Part shown: piece after piece, positions 61,261 to 64,000 of the stretch | How the letters are laid out: the number at the start of each line of letters is the position of its first letter | Numbering within the stretch: position 1 is the stretch's first letter | Assembly (NCBI GenBank): GCA_022113835.1 | Contig: JAILWY010000026.1 | Span: forward strand, 2,872,001 to 2,936,000 | Direction: 5' to 3' | DNA length: 64,000 bases | DNA from: Atopsyche davidsoni | Taxonomy: Eukaryota; Arthropoda; Insecta; Trichoptera; Hydrobiosidae | Translations under genes and position numbers: made by a program | Notes under the pieces: model-generated | Seen by the model: only the letters and a program-made list of their open reading frames with translations | The model's database searches: none | What the model was told of the DNA's origin: nothing

Positions 61261-62769
61261 AAGTGATACTAGCATGAGAAAAACATCAACTCGGTTGAAA
61301 TGCTAGGTAATTCGTCACTATGTGACAACAACAAAAATCATATTAGTCTTTACAAAAATTTAACACTTTTTTTTTAATCATGATCCGACCTACAGTGCTT
61401 TGCGTATCAATGCACAAAAACTGAAATACATAAGTGAAAATTGCACCATAGAAGTTATGTTTGAGTTTTTTGGACTAAGGCCAGCTGCTCTTGCTAACTG
61501 TGAGCAATGTTCATACATTCGGATAACGTGGACTCGAACCCTATCCGTATTAATTTTATGCATTATTATTTATTTATTAATACTTGACTTTTAGTTTAAA
61601 ACGAGATTTTTCCGATATGAGACCGTGAAAGCATTTAATTTATAATGCCTCTACAAACTTTATCATATTCAATTCAAACAAACACGAATGCGAGTCATAA
61701 ATCAAACACTTGCCATCCGACTCCATATATTACCGTCACCTTCAAAGAGGTCGCGTCTCCGATGCTGGTCATCATGGTGTCCGCTCCTCGTGGACGAGGG
61801 TCCGGAGACATTAGTCATCGGCGTGGACCTGGACAAAGACACCTCGCAAATGACGGCCGTTGAACTCCTTGTGGTTTCATAGGAACTGACGATGCACCCG
61901 GCAGATGTGTGGAGGAATTCCCGCAACTGCAACTCATGACCGCGCGCGTGTTTTTATGCTGAAATTTTGTATTGTTTGCTCTCAGTTTTTACAGTGCACT
62001 TACTCGATATAACAATGGGTATGCTTACTTTTTTATTGTTTGTATTGTAATTTTTTTATTTGCATTTTTAGTGAAAGCAAAGTAGCCACACTAATAAAAA
62101 ATATCTGATGAATCGGATTTTTAGCCAACAACATTTAGTGCTTAAGTTTTAAAAATAATATATGTATATAATACACGTGTTGTGTTAGGGACGAGAAAAT
62201 AAAGAAAAAGTTTATCGGTCGTTCATTAAATATTCAATAGGTCAGTTCAGACTTTTTGCTTAGGTACGCACTCATGAAACGATAGGAATAAAATCAAACG
62301 GAAACTTCTTGGCCAACGCGATTTGATGACTTAGTCCTTATAAATCATGTATGAACATAACCTATTTTACTTACACATTATTCAATAGATAACCTGAATC
62401 ACCACTTCAAAGTAACACGTATAAAATATTAATATATTTTTATCCTAGAACGTTACATTGATTTCAAACGCTATGTTTCTTAAAACATTTAGTTCATTGT
62501 CAGTAATAAAATAAGAATGTAGTGATCATTTAAGGTTATTACTTTGAAACGAGTTTTTTTTTCCGTGAGTAGCTTCATTAAAAATGAAATTAAATGCTTA
62601 TTTAAAATTGCCTGGATTTTAAATGTCACGCAGGATTTGTTTGCAATCTTCAAACCAGGAAACAATCAATCTCCTAGCCCAGCCCACCAAGGCATCGTAA
62701 TTTACGAAAGGTAAACATTAATATATAGTATCTGGGTCGTCGTTATCTTTGAACTTTTGATGCAAGCGT

Positions 62770-62855
62770 TCCCATCCGTACTCAGGTGAGTACTCCTCTG
62801 CGTGATTGCTAAATAACAAACAGGTGCTCACTTTAAACGGACACCTGTTTTAATC
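62770..62855. promoter_or_regulatory. Inverted CAGGTG pair with a third CAGGTG
   Basis: AAACAGGTG (62818-62826) and CACCTGTTT (62842-62850) form exact 9-bp arms around 15 nt, with another CAGGTG at 62783-62788. CAGGTG is the Snail/Scratch/ZEB-type E-box. Function is inferred. Confidence 0.35.
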
Positions 62856-63018
62856 TGTGCACAATCGAATAATCGATTCGAATTAATGAATACTTAGACA
62901 TTTAATAAATCAATAAATTATTGGACAACTATTGTGAGTGGTATTCGTATAAAAGAATTGTCGATTCGAAATAAAATCGCAACTTTCAATATTAAATAGT
63001 TTAATAATATTCAACTCA

Positions 63019-63090
63019 GTTTGATAATGCCAACGTGCAAGGTTGGCGAAATCAGTATATATATTTATTATTATTATAATATTTATTTAA
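63019..63090 (+). repeat. Dispersed repeat with hairpin, copy B, with microsatellite tail
   Basis: GTTTGATAATGCCAAC then TTGGCGAAA matches copy A at 39314-39345. GCCAAC (63029-63034) and GTTGGC (63042-63047) form a 6-bp stem, 7-nt loop. It is followed by TTA-rich microsatellite (about 63063-63085) and an A-run, as at the 3' end of some non-LTR retrotransposons. Confidence 0.5.
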
Positions 63091-64000
63091 AAAAAAAAAA
63101 AAAATCTTAACGGATAATTTAATCTGGAACTATCTTGCAAAAAACAACCTACCAAAAATGTGGTTAAAGTGTTCGTATCTACTATTTATATTTTGAAAAA
63201 TATAGAAACAATATATAAATATAAAAGTCTTCCAGTATGCGTCGATTATTTTGTTGTAATATTAGAATTATATTGATTATAAACATAAATCAATTATGCC
63301 TTCCGCTGGTGATTTTACTTTACATTTCACCTGATCCATGTACTCGCGAAAAATGGCAACAGGTATTGAGCTTGCAGTCATTGCGATCGCACCCCCCGCT
63401 GTCTGGTGAACTTCTATTGTGCGCTTCTCGACGCCCTCGAGCCTTCGCTAATGGCACGGCTGGCCTACTTCTCCGATATGTCATCACGATCCATTTGAAA
63501 ACACCGTCGGACTGGCCAAGTGGGTAACGCGTGCAGTTAGCCGTGTTTTTCGTTATTGCTCCTCGATCAGTTGGCTGCGCGATACGCTGACCTATAAAGT
63601 ACTCTGCATACGTTGTTTTGACTATCACTAACCTTGACTGTCTGTATTATAAACGTGATTGAATATGATTTATTTTAAATTGGTATTGGATGATTTCGAT
63701 TTGTTATTTCGATGCTACGTTTGTTATTTCCGATTTCGATTCTTGTAGCGTTGAAAAAAATTGACGAAAATATCCACTCAATGTCGAGAATATTTAATGT
63801 GTTTATTGAACTTTAATGTACAATAGATAGATGTGGCTAATACAATTTTGTTTATAAATTTATAAAAAAATACTCAGTGCAGTGATTGCTTTCAATTTAT
63901 TTTTCACTTCATATTTTATATTTATACATATATGTATAAATGTATATACATACTTTGTTTTTTACCATGCTGATCTATTTTAGTAATAAAATTGTTTTTT

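Larger units (their letters stand above)
59061..64000 (+). other. Slingshot intron 2 (inferred, continues beyond the window)
   Basis: No acceptor followed by the expected A-V-K-L-E-S codons is visible, so the intron probably extends past the window end. GC-richer blocks occur at about 59770-60110, 60180-60670, 61060-61260, 61730-61940, 62630-62860 and 63330-63600; the rest is AT-rich. Confidence 0.5.

Overview
The window looks like insect genomic DNA: AT-rich, gene-poor and made mostly of non-coding sequence. The reasons are small GT-AG introns inside a transposase, a mariner-family transposon with TA duplications, TTAGG telomere-type repeats and a tRNA-derived SINE. I cannot settle the order from sequence alone.

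The only host gene I can support is the 5' end of a slingshot (SSH) cofilin-phosphatase gene on the + strand. Coding exon 1 is 50610-50683 and coding exon 2 is 58889-59060. They are separated by an 8.2 kb intron and their splice phases match, giving an S-L-S-E-C-Y-F junction. Exon 2 ends in the R-P-E-E-T-L-K-M motif of the slingshot N-terminal domain. The remaining exons, including the phosphatase domain, should lie beyond 64000. Upstream are a strong CpG island with a G-rich 10-bp tandem repeat (49600-49930) and a candidate 46-codon upstream ORF.

1-10580 is AT-rich intergenic DNA with several GC-rich islands. 10583-11051 is an internally deleted Tc1/mariner-family element. 12352-14959 is a nearly full-length hAT-like DNA transposon with an 8-bp duplication and a broken transposase containing an intron. 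15000-49400 is a long gene desert. It carries a 166-bp MITE (20228-20393), two copies and one tail fragment of a tRNA-derived SINE, a candidate SINE/LINE 3' end (35905-36160), (AT)n arrays and about twenty GC-rich blocks. 50.6-59 kb is slingshot intron 1 with its own GC-rich blocks. 59.1-64 kb is slingshot intron 2.

The most conspicuous unexplained structure is the set of short GC-rich, CpG-retaining islands (150-400 bp) spread through the AT-rich background, many holding near-perfect hairpins or clustered E-box, GATA or homeodomain-type motifs. They look like conserved regulatory elements or old repeats, which only comparative data can separate. I found no rRNA, intact tRNA, CRISPR or viral gene, and nothing I would call a new biological system with confidence.
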